Position numbers and translations under genes: made by a program. From assembly GCA_964016985.1 (NCBI GenBank), contig OZ024834.1:83984289-84048288 (forward strand): 64,000 bases of DNA, written 5' to 3'. The notes below the pieces were generated by a model. It was not told where the DNA came from, searched no databases, and was given only the letters and a program-made list of their open reading frames with translations. Position 1 is the first letter of the stretch. The number at the start of each line of letters is the position of its first letter. This DNA comes from Anodontia alba. Lineage: Eukaryota > Mollusca > Bivalvia > Lucinida > Lucinidae. Shown here one piece after another: positions 45,250-56,363 of this stretch.

Positions 45250-45472
45250 TTAACCCTTGCCATGCTGAATAAATTAAGATGCCACACCCACTTCTAATAT
45301 TCTGACAATCAGGTTACTTGATCCAGGTTGTTGATGCAACAAATAGTGCAGATCCAGATCAATGACAAATAGTGAAGATCCAGATCAGTTGGCATATTTA
45401 GAAGCAACTTGATCTGGATCTACACTGTTTTCAAAGGTAGGGCATATCCGGGTTCAGCAGAACTAAGATTAA
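45250..45472. mobile_element. B1 MITE with doubled left arm
   Basis: TTAA at 45250-45253 and 45469-45472. The left B-core arm occurs twice (45338-45360 and 45362-45390). Confidence 0.6.
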
Positions 45473-45640
45473 TACAACTCTATAAAGTGTTTTTTGTTTC
45501 AAAAGAAGGCTATTGCCAGGACCCAGTAAAACAGAAGACAATATTTATCCTTAGAACATGGACACCACAATTCCTTACCTAAAGTTTGAACAGGTCTATT
45601 TTATTACCTGTTGATATGTCTAAAAACCGCTGGATAAATT

Positions 45641-45712
45641 GCAAACAGTGTAGGCCCTGATCAGATGCCACATTCTGTGGCATCTGATCTGCGTCTACAC
45701 TGTTTGCTCAGG
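45641..45712. repeat. B-core hairpin
   Basis: Arms GCAAACAGTGTAGGCCCTGA and ATCTGCGTCTACACTGTTTGC; tip GATGCCACATTCTGTGGCATC is perfectly paired. Confidence 0.65.
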
Positions 45713-46304
45713 CCTTTCCATTCCAATATTTAGGGTATATACGGTATTCGCAAGGATAGTTTTTGGCAGATTTGCTCACCAAGCCTTACATTCTGGTTAC
45801 TTATTAGAACAGTTTCACAAAACTGAACAAAAACATGTAACGGTACATGTAGTTGGTACTAATCAGAATTTCTTTGGTCAGAGTAATGAGTGCCCTAGTC
45901 CTATATTATACAATTATTGCCCATGCGCTATGGTAATATGATGATTTGTTCACCCTAGGCAGGTAATGTTATCTAAGGGTAACGATAACTGTCAAGGGTG
46001 AACAAATCGTCATTTTACCCTCGCACAAGGGTAACAACTGTTTTATTATATCAACTTCTTGCAACTGCAACTGTACTGACAGCAATGACGTCACCAGAGG
46101 GTAATAGTACTGTGAGGGTAATATTGCAGGGAAACCTGGCAGAATATTACTCTGCATGTGAAATGTGCTTAATGAAGTGACTTGCGTGGGTAATATTACA
46201 GGGTAACATTGCAGAATATTACACTGCGTGTGATATGCTCTCCACCAATGAGAGTTCTAATATAGCTTATGAATATTAATGAGGTATAATAATTTTTAAT
46301 ACTT
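45713..46304. other. Intergenic stretch before the LTR element
   Basis: Mostly unrecognised. ATGATTTGTTCACCCT (45939) and AGGGTGAACAAATCGTC (45996) form an inverted pair, and short GGGTAATATT / GCAGAATATTAC units repeat at 46.1-46.24 kb. Confidence 0.4.
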
Positions 46305-46898
46305 TGTTATATAACAGGGTGTTCAATTGTTTTAAACAACATGTTTACTATGTTTCCATAAATAGCTTTATTTATTATGTTTCCAAAAATAACTTTCTGG
46401 AATGTTCAACATGTTTACAATAACATGATGTTTACGGCCTTGATTCTGGACTGAGTTGTTTTTGGAATGTCATGGAAGATTTAGAAGTTTCTTGATTGGA
46501 ACTAGAAAATAAGAGATGCTTGTAGTAAATTCTTTTTCTAGAACGTTCTCTGATATTATATAAGGAGAAAAGATTTTTATCTGGGCATCTTTGTATACTT
46601 TCACTGGAAATTATTCTATACTGGATTACTTTACTATTTTATTCATTCTGGACTTAAATTCTGAATTCAGGAACATTAAAATGTGGGATCAGAAACTGAT
46701 ATTGAAAGGATTTGTTTTATAAATTCTTGTGGATTATTTTGAGGGACTTTGTGACATAAACTTGAAAGGTACTGTTTACTTACATTACTTTGTTTTGAAT
46801 CTTGTCTTATTTTTTTTTGTGAATAAATATTGTTAATAATTTAAAGCTTGTTGCTGGTTTCACTTTCATTTCTTTCTCGTTACGCCTGGCTCGTAACA
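46305..46898 (+). repeat. 5' LTR
   Basis: Five-base terminal inverted repeats TGTTA/TAACA. Promoter-like TATATAAGG at about 46556-46564 and a poly(A) signal-like AATAAA near 46822. It differs from the 3' LTR by T/C in TTTATTTATTATG and one T in a homopolymer. Confidence 0.93.
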
Positions 46899-46903
46899 GA
46901 AAT

Positions 46904-46926
46904 TGGGGGCTGCGCCGGGATCGAAC
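46904..46926 (+). promoter_or_regulatory. Primer-binding site candidate
   Basis: Six bases after the LTR, TGGGGGCTGCGCCGGGATC followed by GAAC resembles the complement of a tRNA 3' end: TGG for CCA and GGATCGAAC for the T loop. The match seems to run beyond the usual 18 bases but lacks one position (the discriminator base). The tRNA was not identified. Confidence 0.6.
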
Positions 46927-47190
46927 ATTTTCTTGAGCTAAAACAAGTTTGAGCTTTTTAAAGAAAACAAATATTGATTTTTAAGGAAAAAAAAAATATT
47001 TGTAGAAGTACTGACTTTTAAAAAATCTCAGTAAATATAAAAATATTTGTTTCATAAAAAACAAGTATTGACTTTCAAAAAATATTATAATAATAATAAA
47101 AATAAAAACAGCAAGTATTGACTTTTGAAAAATATCAATAAATAAACTCTGATTGATAAATTTTCTTGATAAAACCAGCAAAAAGCAATC

Positions 47191-50100
47191 ATGTAATTTG
47201 ACCTTCAAGCTTTTATCACTGCGCCTTCGCAGGAGCTGTTAAATTTGGCCAAAAAGTCTGATTTGTTGGATATTGCTGCTCACTATGAATTGACTACCGT
47301 CAACAAGTCCATGTTAAAACAGGAAATAAAAAATATTTTGGTCCAATTTTTGGTTGATAAGGAAATTCTTGATTCTTCTGCTTTGTCTCTTGTTCTCGTA
47401 ACTCAGACTGGTTTGCATATGCGAGAGCTTGAAATTCAGAAGCAAATTGAGTTAGAAAAATTAAGATTAGAACAAGAAAGACAAATGCAGAAAGAAAGAA
47501 TGGAAATGGAAGAGAGGGAGAAAGAAAAAGAAAGACAAATGCAGAAAGAAAGAATGGAAATGGAAGAGAGAGAGAAAGAAAAAGAAAGACAAATTCAGAT
47601 AGAAAGGGAAAAATTAAAGTTTGATACAGAAGAAAAAGAAAGAGAGAGACAATTTAATTTAAGAATGAAAGAACTAGAAATGCAAAATATGACAGTAAAA
47701 CGGCAACCTTTAGACTCTGGCTCTCATTTTGATGTTACCAAACACATTAGATTAGTTCCTCCATTTCAGGAAAAAGAGGTTGACAAATATTTTCTTCATT
47801 TTGAAAAAGTAGCAGAAAATTTAAAATGGCCAAAAGAGCATTGGACCTTGCTTTTGCAAAGTGTTATAACTGGGAAGGCTCGAGAAATTTATACTCAGCT
47901 GACTGTCGAGCAGAGCTCCAGTTATGATACTGTAAAGGAATTAATTCTTAAGGCTTATGAGTTGGTCCCTGAGGCTTACAGGCAAAAATTTAAGAACTGT
48001 AAGAAAGAAAATGAGCAGACCCATGTAGAATTTGCTAGAACTAAAGAACAGCTATTTGATAGGTGGTGCTCTTCAAAGAAAATTGGCTCCGATCATGAAA
48101 AACTTAGGCAGCTCATGCTTGTAGAGGAGTTCAAAAGGTGCATAAATTCAGACATTAAGTCCTTTTTAGATGAGAAACAGGTTGAAACTTTGGAAGCTGC
48201 AGCTCGACTTGCAGATGATTATGCTTTAACACATAAAGTTTCCTTTATAAATAAGTCAAATCCCTCTAGAAGACCATTTTTCCCACATTCAGGATCCAAA
48301 CATAGTCCTAGTAATCCACCTGGTAGTCATAGCCAAACAATTACTCCCAAACCCAAACCTTCTGGTGAAAATAAAGATCAACATCCCTTATCTCAACCAA
48401 TTTGCAATTATTGCAAAAGGACAGGTCATATTATATCTGAATGTTTACATTTGAAAAGAAAGAAAGAAAAACAAGAGGGGCTTAAACCTACTGGCCTTAC
48501 CTCTTTACGGTCAGAACCACAGTCATGTGTTAAGGAGGAAGATCCTATCCAGACCGAAAGGCCTGAGACTGATTCTGTTATGGAGATTTATGAACCATTC
48601 TTATCAGATGGTTTTGTGTCACTAAATAGTGACTATGCCCAGTCTACCCCAATTAAAATCTTACGAGATACTGGAGCTTCTCAATCCCTTATTTTAGCAG
48701 ATACTCTGCCTTTTTCTGAGAAGACTTCTTCTGGGACAAGTGTCCTTATTCAGGGTGTAGAGTGTGGATTTGTTAATGTTCCTCTTCATAACATTTATTT
48801 ATCCTCAGACTTGGTAACTGGTTTAGTGGCTGTTGGTATTCGACCTTCTTTACCTTTTAAAGGTGTTCACTTACTGTTAGGCAATGACTTAGCAGGAGAT
48901 AAGGTTGTGGTAAATCCACTTTTGACTACTATACCTTGTCTTGATCAGCCACCTGATCCCATTGAACAGGAAATCCCTGATCTGTACCCATCTTGTGCTG
49001 TTACAAGGGCCATGGCAAAGAAAGCAAAACAGAATGATGGGGAAATTGATTTAACTGATACCTTTTTGGGTCAGTCTTTTACAGACGAGATTATAAATTC
49101 TCTTTCACCCAGCCTGTCTGGCAAACAGACAGACTTAAGTGACAAGTCAGAGTCCAGTCATTACTCTTCAGTATTAAATGACCAAGGTCAAGGTCATGAC
49201 TTGGTGTCAAGGTCACAACTTTGTAAGGAACAGCATAATGATCCTGAAATTTTGCCTTTGCTTGAAAGGGCTTTAGATGAGAAAGAAATAGATCAAGTCC
49301 CAGTCTGTTTTTATGTCAAAAATGGCATTTTAATGAGAAAATGGCGTCCTCCTGATGTCTCAGCAGAAGACGAGTGGACTGTTAACCACCAAATAGTGGT
49401 TCCTAGGGTTTATCGCCCTGAAATTTTGAACTTGGCCCATGACACTCCCATGTCAGGTCATTTAGGTATAAATAAGACCTATCATAAAATTCTTAACCAT
49501 TTTTACTGGCCAGGGTTAAAATCTGACGTTTCTCGATTTTGTAAATCTTGCCATACTTGTCAGATGGTAGGAAAACCCAACCAGACAATACCAAAAGCTC
49601 ATTTACAGCCCATACCTGCTTTTGATGAACCTTTTAGCAGAATAATTATTGACTGTGTTGGTCCCTTGCCCAAAACAAAGTCAGGTAATGAATATCTTCT
49701 CACTATAATGTGTGCTTCTACACGTTTCCCAGAAGCCATTCCACTTCGGAATATTAAAACAAAGAATATTGTTAAGGCTTTGGTAAAGTTTTTCACATTT
49801 GTAGGTCTCCCAAAGTCTGTTCAGTCGGATCAGGGCTCTAATTTTATGTCTGGAATTTTTCAACAGGTCATGCACGAGTTGGGCATTACTCAATATAAAT
49901 CGTCACCTTATCATCCTGAAAGTCAAGGTGCCCTTGAAAGATTTCATCAGACACTGAAAAATATGATCAGATCATACTGCTTTGATACTGAAAAAGATTG
50001 GGATGAAGGCATTCATTTGTTGTTGTTTGCCGTTAGAGAATCTGTTCAGGAATCTCTTGGTTTCAGCCCATTTGAGCTGGTATTTGGCCACACTGTGCGT

Positions 50101-52002
50101 GGACCTTTGAAACTTTTGAAAGAGAAATTTCTCTCAAATGATGACAGTTCTCTGAACTTACTTCAGTATGTATCAGATTTTAAAGACCGGCTGTCTAAAG
50201 CTTGTGAAGCTGCTCGGACCAATCTTAAGTCAGTACAAAGGAAAATGAAACGTTGGTATGATGAAAATGCAAAAGAAAGAACATTCATGCCTGGAGACAG
50301 GGTACTTGCTCTTTTGCCTATTCCTGGCAAACCATTGCAAGCCAGGTATTACGGCCCTTACACTGTAGATAAACAGATAAGTGATGTAAATTACATTGTT
50401 AACACTCCTGGGAGACGCAAACAAAAACAATTATGTCATGTTAACATGCTTAAACAATACATAGACAGGGATAGCTCTTCTGTTACACCAATTAGTGTTG
50501 TTAGTTCAGTCCCTCAGGAACAAAGTGAAATGAACTCTGAAGACATGAACTTCATCAAATCTGATCCTGCTTCATCAAAACTCCAGAATTCTGACATTCT
50601 AAAGGATCTCGACCAGAAACTTTCACACCTAGATCCAGTCCAAAGAAAAGAACTGAAATATTTAATTCATCAATATGAACACTTATTTCCGGATATTCCT
50701 ACAAGGACTGACAAAATTTATCATGATGTGAATGTTGAGGACTCACAACCTGTCAAACAACATCCATATAGAATGAACCCAACAAAACAAAAATATCTTA
50801 AGGAGGAAATTCAGTATTTGCTGGACAATGATTTTATTGAACCAAGTCAAAGTGAATGGAGCTCACTTTGCATTCTTGTGCCAAAACCTGATGGAACATA
50901 TCGGATGTGCACCGATTACAGGAAGGTCAATAATTTGAGTAAAACAGACACTTTTCCCATACCAAGAATGGATGACTGTATTGACAAAGTTGGAAATTCA
51001 AAATATATAACTAAATTTGATCTTCTGAAAGGATTTTGGCAAATTCGTCTCACAGAAAGAGCCAAAGAGGTCTCAGCATTTGTTACTCCTGATGGATTAT
51101 ATCACTATAAAATAATGCCTTTCGGAATGAAAAACTCTCCAGCAACATTTCAACGCTTAATCAACACCATAATAGCTAGAATCGAGATTTGCGATGCTTA
51201 CATCGATGATGCCATCATATACAGTGATGAATGGAATCACCATCTTGGAACTATCAAAGCATTCTTTGATAAACTAAGTGAAGCAAAATTGACAATAAAC
51301 CTTGCTAAAAGTGAATTCTGTCATGCAACTTTAACATTTCTAGGACATGTTGTGGGTCATGGTCAGGTTAAACCTATAGAGGCTAAAGTTGAAGCTATTT
51401 CAAATTTTCCGGTGCCCACATGCAAAAGACAACTGATGAGGTTTCTTGGTATGGCCGGTTATTACAGAAAATTCTGTAATAATTTTTCTGTCATTGCTGA
51501 GCCACTGACTAATTTACTTAGTAAAAGAATGAGGTTTAAGTGGACCAGTGATTGTCAGAATGCCTTTGATAAACTGAAAGCCATACTGAGAAGTGAGCCG
51601 GTTCTCTTGGCACCGAATTTTAATAAAGAATTCAAGTTAGCAGTAGATGCGAGTGATGTTGGTGCAGGTGGTGTATTACTGCAAGAGGATGACAATGGTG
51701 TGGATCATCCAGTTTGTTACTTTTCCAAAAAGTTTAACAAACATCAAAAGAATTATTCTACAGTAGAGAAAGAATGTTTGTCTCTCATTCTTGCTCTTCA
51801 ACATTTTGAAGTTTATCTGACTTCTTCATCCTCACCTATTGTTGTTTTCAGTGATCACAATCCGCTGACTTTCATCCATAAGATGAAAAACAAGAATCAG
51901 AGGTTGCTCAGATGGAGCCTGTTGTTACAGGAATACAATCTTGACATCAGGCATATCAGGGGAAAAGATAATATTATTCCTGATGCCTTGTCCAGAGCAT
52001 GA
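47191..52002 (+). CDS. gag-pol: Gag-Pol polyprotein (Gag, protease, integrase, RT, RNase H), single frame
   Basis: The frame is open from 47197 to the stop at 52000-52002; residues are counted from TTG 47245 (residue 1; 1,585 in all). Gag: coiled-coil rich in Glu/Lys/Arg/Met with a duplicated 20-residue unit (about 78-120), then a zinc knuckle CNYCKRTGHIISEC (387-400, CX2CX4HX4C). Protease: LRDTGASQSL (475-477 DTG). Integrase: HHCC finger (H732 to CKSCHTC), catalytic D803, D862, E898 (D,D-35-E), GPY motif (ARYYGPYTV). RT: FDLLKGFWQI and YIDD (1319-1322). RNase H: LAVDASDVGAGG, VFSDHNPL, ending DALSRA. The first in-frame ATG, 47191, is followed at once by TAA; the residues after it (FDLQAFITAPSQELL) look like real gag, so the true start is unresolved. 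The next ATG is 47311. Confidence 0.93.
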
Positions 52003-52126
52003 TGTCTTGATCTGTGGTTTCCTGTAACTTGCTGTATATAAGATAATAATTGCCTTTATCAGTGTTTTGTTTTATGATAATTTTATGGCAAAAGAAAGCT
52101 TTATTACATAAATCTTTCTTTTCCCT

Positions 52127-52138
52127 GAAGAGGGGAAG
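52127..52138 (+). promoter_or_regulatory. Polypurine tract
   Basis: GAAGAGGGGAAG directly abuts the TG of the 3' LTR, where plus-strand DNA synthesis of an LTR element is primed. Confidence 0.85.
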
Positions 52139-52731
52139 TGTTATATAACAGGGTGTTCAATTGTTTTAAACAACATGTTTACTATGTTTCCATAAATAGC
52201 TTTATTTACTATGTTTCCAAAAATAACTTTCTGGAATGTTCAACATGTTTACAATAACATGATGTTTACGGCCTTGATTCTGGACTGAGTTGTTTTTGGA
52301 ATGTCATGGAAGATTTAGAAGTTTCTTGATTGGAACTAGAAAATAAGAGATGCTTGTAGTAAATTCTTTTTCTAGAACGTTCTCTGATATTATATAAGGA
52401 GAAAAGATTTTTATCTGGGCATCTTTGTATACTTTCACTGGAAATTATTCTATACTGGATTACTTTACTATTTTATTCATTCTGGACTTAAATTCTGAAT
52501 TCAGGAACATTAAAATGTGGGATCAGAAACTGATATTGAAAGGATTTGTTTTATAAATTCTTGTGGATTATTTTGAGGGACTTTGTGACATAAACTTGAA
52601 AGGTACTGTTTACTTACATTACTTTGTTTTGAATCTTGTCTTATTTTTTTTGTGAATAAATATTGTTAATAATTTAAAGCTTGTTGCTGGTTTCACTTTC
52701 ATTTCTTTCTCGTTACGCCTGGCTCGTAACA
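52139..52731 (+). repeat. 3' LTR
   Basis: 593 bp, nearly identical to the 5' LTR. The high identity points to recent insertion. Confidence 0.93.
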
Positions 52732-52759
52732 ACTTAAGGAGACTAAATACATTTGGTAG

Positions 52760-53005
52760 ATTTTCTGCCAGTTTTTACAAGAAAGACAACTTTTGTGACT
52801 TTCTTTGCTTTCCTGCAAAGCAGTTCCCTTCTGAAAAGGTATCCATCCAAAAAGGAAAGAATTTGTTCCCAATGGGAAGCAAATTATTTCCTTTTAGAAT
52901 AGACCCTTTTTCAGAAGGGAGGCAAACAATTTGGACAGAGTTGTCTCCCTTGAAACTGTACCAGTTCTCCATAACCTTGCACTCCATTAAAACATTCCAT
53001 TCAAG
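52760..53005. repeat. Hairpin repeat of the GGAAAGAATTTG type
   Basis: GGAAAGAATTTGTTCCCAAT paired with GGGAAGCAAATTATTTCC, within arms CAGTTCCCTTCTGAAAAGG and TTTTTCAGAAGGGAGGC. Related sequence at 19.1, 39.5 and 42.5 kb. Confidence 0.5.
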
Positions 53006-53026
53006 AAGTAATCATTTCAAGTATTT

Positions 53027-53389
53027 TTAACCCTTGTCCTGCTGAATAAATTAAGATGCCACACCCACTTCTAATTTTCAGCTAATCAGATTACTTGATC
53101 CGGATTGTTGCTATATATTCACATACAGTCAAACCTGTCTTAAGCAGCCACCCATGGGAAGCTTAAAATGTGGCTGCTGAAGGCAGGTGGCTGCTTAATA
53201 CAGTGCAAATATATAAGTCTATGAATTGTGGGGCAACTTTCCTCTGGCTGCTTAATACAGGTTGGCTGCTTAATAGAGGTGACCACTAACACAGGTTTGA
53301 CTGTACTTAATGGCAAACAGTGCAGATCCAGATCGGATGGCTTCTTCAGAAGCCAACTGATCTGGAGCTACACTGTTTGCAAGGGTTAA
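53027..53389. mobile_element. B1 MITE interrupted by an H MITE
   Basis: TTAA at 53027-53030 and 53386-53389. The usual ATTCACATACTTAATGGCAA is split at TA by the H element. B core 53313-53385 with tip GGATGGCTTCTTCAGAAGCC. Confidence 0.7.
53126..53303. mobile_element. H MITE, 178 bp
   Basis: CAGTCAAACCTGTCTTAAGC and, inverted, AACACAGGTTTGACTG, flanked by TA (53124-53125; 53304-53305). The host B1 sequence gives the empty site CACATACTTAATGG, confirming the limits. Confidence 0.8.
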
Positions 53390-53689
53390 TTGTATTTATT
53401 TTTACTTGTACAATGATTCAGGTTTTAAACATCTATAACAAGCTCACAGGTACAGTTTATGGCATCATCATAACTATAAGTTAATATTTTATCTGTACCC
53501 CAAACACAGAAATGTTCACAACTTATATTCTTTGACATGTCCATAGGTGTACATGTTTACCATTAGAATATAGAGGATTTGTTAAGTTAAACTAAAAGTT
53601 TATATTTTATCTGTATCCCAAACACAAAAATGTTCACAACTTATATTCTTTGACATGTCCATAGGCATACATGTTTACCTTTAGAATAT

Positions 53690-54226
53690 AGAGAACTTGT
53701 TAAGGAGTAGTATTTTGTGATAAGTCAAGGATATTTTCTTTTCTTATTTCTCCGTAAAATCATACATTGTGGGTACTCATTAGAATTGCCTCACTGAGGC
53801 AATTCTAATGAATAACCACAATATATATTTTTATGGAGAATTGAAGAAACTTATCCCAAAATCATCATCAAATACTCGAGCCGGCCTTGGTGGCTCAGTT
53901 GGATGCGCATTCGACTGGAAAATAGGAGGTTGCGGGTTTGACCTCCGCTGAGGTCAGCACAATTCTTTCGTGGAGAATGAATCATGAAATATTTTCTACG
54001 GTCATTGTCTCCCTTCTGCTGAAACAAGAAGGGCAGTTGTCAGTTTCTGGCGAAAGAATATGCACAATACTGTTAACCGCTTAGAGGACTAAGCCTGCCC
54101 AGTAAACGTGTGGTTAGGTAAACTGACCGCGCTTGACATGACCCTATCAGGCTGACTGGACCGTAAAACCTCAACACAAACAAAATCATCAAAAACTCCT
54201 CTTTAACATTAAGTCCTCTGAAACAT
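53690..54226. mobile_element. F MITE interrupted by a SINE
   Basis: Left GAGAACTTGTTAAGGAGTAG; K core 53768-53822 with paired tip AATTGCC/GGCAATT; right AAAACTCCTCTTTAACATTA, AGTCCTC after the SINE. Confidence 0.6.
53878..54184 (+). mobile_element. tRNA-derived SINE, full length
   Basis: Same family as 43895. Box A region TTGGTGGCTCAGTTGGATGC; box B GCGGGTTTGACCTC carries a change. Target duplication ATCATCAAATACTC / ATCATCAAAAACTC (53864-53877; 54185-54198; one mismatch). Confidence 0.8.
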
Positions 54227-54739
54227 GGCATTTTCAAGGGTATATATGTACAATGTTCCCGGCAATGTTGTATTTGTAATAGGGTAACAGGTATAACAAA
54301 GTTCTCGATTTTATGTTATGTAAAACATTCATAATGTCATATTATAGTTTCCCTAATTATTCAGACAGACAAGCAAGATCAAATAGTGTATACCCAGAAT
54401 GGTCCCACATTAAATGCTACAATCTGATCAGGGTCTGCACTGTCTGCAACTTATCCAGCAGTTCTTACATCAAAAGGAAGTGAAATGTAATGGGCTGGCT
54501 TAATTTTTTGATGTATAGTAAATATCCTAAAATTTTGAACTTTTTTTCATACTTTCTTGGCCTAAATTTTGCTTTTTATGTAGTTCTTTCTTAAAATTCC
54601 TAGCAGTCTGATCTAGACCTGCACTGTTTGCATATACCATTTTGTCAGACACTTTAGTGTACGAAATTTTAGGAAATTTACCATAAGTTTGCTAAGTATT
54701 AAGGATTTTCAAATATGCAGGGTAAATATAGCAAATTTA

Positions 54740-54840
54740 AATGCTTGCCTGTTTGGCTAGCTTTTTTTCATGATACTTTATAAAACTAGCGGTTCAAAAG
54801 TATTTACTTTAGTATTTTCCCTTGAAACATTGATGAGGAT
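54740..54840. repeat. Duplicate of the sequence upstream of the 43.3-kb B2 MITE
   Basis: GCTTGCCTGTTTGGCTAGC, CATGATACTTTATAAAACTA and CCTTGAAAC match 43170-43265. A B2 MITE follows in both places within a few hundred bases but in inverted orientation, so a longer unit may have been shuffled. Confidence 0.45.
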
Positions 54841-55051
54841 GCTTATTTTCACCAGTAACTAGTTTTTTTTTCAGAATCTTGTTAAAAGAATAAGGATTAT
54901 ATGAAATTCAGAATTTTCGTTTAAGGCACCAAATTCACTGTTGTAGGAACTGGAACTGTTTGTCTTTCGAAAAATTGGTCTTCTGAAACACACGTACAAG
55001 ATATGCAGACACTTCGACAATCTATGTTGATATTGTAGTAACACTTACAGT

Positions 55052-55278
55052 TTAACCAATTGTAGTCCGGAGACCTGTAAAAGGGTAATTGGTAAACAGT
55101 GCAGATCCAGATCAGACGCCGCAGAATGCGGCATCTGATCAGGGTCTCCACTGTTTGCAAATAGTTTAGCCATTTTTCTCTAGGAATATGTAGATCTCAT
55201 AGCCAGACGTACCTAAATTTGAAATTGGACTCTTCCAATATATTGTGTGGGAGAGTCTATTCAGTATACAATGGGTTA
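55052..55278. mobile_element. B2 MITE, TTAA-flanked, inverted
   Basis: TTAA at 55052-55055 and 55275-55278; reverse orientation of 43274-43501. B core 55094-55160 with a perfect tip GACGCCGCAGAATGCGGCATC (one mismatch). Confidence 0.65.
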
Positions 55279-55333
55279 AGGATAGTCAGTTGAAGTATCT
55301 ACAATAAAAGAATGTGTATGTATGGAGAACCAT

Positions 55334-55466
55334 GATAGGTCTAGATAAGATTGGATACGATCAGGTAAATATTTTTCTCGCCTCACTGAGGTGCTCCTAA
55401 TGAATACTTGTATGTTAACGTGGAGAAATAATACCTGATACCCACTCTTATTTAGACCTATGGGTC
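55334..55466. mobile_element. A MITE with half core deleted
   Basis: Ends ATAGGTCTAGATAAGATTGG and CACTCTTATTTAGACCTATGG. The left K arm is deleted up to CGCCTCACTGAGG. Confidence 0.55.
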
Positions 55467-55639
55467 TATTCATTCCAATACTTGGTAAATGTGGTTATAA
55501 ATGAGGCTTTTGTTTTACTTCTAGAAGAAAACAGGGCCTCTTACTTTGTGCAGATCTTCTCATGTAGTGTCATGTCAAATTTCCATCTACCTAATAGGCC
55601 TGAGCAAATAGTGAAGATACAGATTAGACAGTGACTATT

Positions 55640-56155
55640 TTAGACACATTGCCAGGTAATTAAATGGATGTAAATTTTTTTAGGGTAAGAATGGATTCAG
55701 ACACATTGCCAGATAATGAAATGGATGTAAATTTTTTTAGGGTAAGAATGGATTATTACCCATTGCCAGGTAATGAAATGGATGTAAATTTTTTTAGGGT
55801 AAGAATGGATTTAGACACATTGCCAGATAATGAAATGGATGTAAATTTTTTTAGGGTAAGAATGGATTCAGACACATTGCCAGATAATGAAATGGATGTA
55901 AATTTTTTTAGGGTAAGAATGGATTATTACCCATTGCCAGGTAATGAAATGGATGTAAATTTTTTTAGGGTAAGAATGGATTCAGACACATTGCCAGATA
56001 ATGAAATGGATATAAATTTTTTTAGGGTAAGAATGGATTGACACATTGCCAGGTAATGAAATGGATGTAAATTTTTTCATGGTGATAATGGATTTAAACT
56101 CACTGTCAGATAATGAAATGGATGTAATTTTTTTTTAGGGTAAGAATGGAGAGGA
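55640..56155. repeat. 57-bp minisatellite, about nine units
   Basis: Units begin ATGGATGTAAATTTTTTTAG and alternate in the second half between GATTCAGACACATTGCC and GATTATTACCCATTGCC types in the order S, Y, L, S, Y, S, hinting at a three-unit higher order. Because 57 is a multiple of three, a 125-codon frame stays open across it; I do not regard this as a gene. Confidence 0.92.
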
Positions 56156-56294
56156 GTTATGGAGTCCAAATATTTAGGGTACCAGTAACTAGTGTGAAAA
56201 TTTGTTTTTGAGAAAATAGATGCCCTGTCACATCCAACCTTCTAAGTCATGTACTACTGTATTTACCATATGTATTCGGACAGACAGGCCTGAG

Positions 56295-56363
56295 CAAACA
56301 GTATAGACCCAGATGAGACGCCGCAGAATGCAGCGTCTCATCTGGGTCTACACTGTTTGCCAC
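56295..56363. repeat. B-core hairpin, near-perfect
   Basis: Arms GCAAACAGTATAGACCCAGA and TCTGGGTCTACACTGTTTGC; tip TGAGACGCCGCAGAATGCAGCGTCTCA. Here the usual GATCAG is GATGAG on one arm and CTCATC on the other, a paired change. Confidence 0.7.

Larger units (their letters stand above)
46305..52731 (+). mobile_element. Intact Ty3/gypsy-type LTR retrotransposon with integrase before RT (Gmr1-like order)
   Basis: LTRs of 594 and 593 bp start TGTTATATAACAG and end GGCTCGTAACA, are flanked by the four-base duplication ACTT (46301-46304; 52732-52735) and differ by eye at two positions. A primer-binding site, one long gag-pol frame and a polypurine tract are in the expected places. The pol order is protease, integrase, reverse transcriptase, RNase H. 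Ty3/gypsy elements normally place integrase last; the order here is that of Ty1/copia, while RT and RNase H look gypsy-like, as described for the Gmr1 group. No envelope-like frame is present. Confidence 0.93.

Noticed and set aside
46981..47208. 75-codon minus-strand frame in the retrotransposon leader
   Set aside because: Low-complexity Phe/Ile-rich translation of A/T repeats.
55664..56041. 125-residue repeat protein (MDVNFFRVRMD units)
   Set aside because: A 57-bp minisatellite keeps any open unit open; no start context, flanking exons or conserved relatives are visible.
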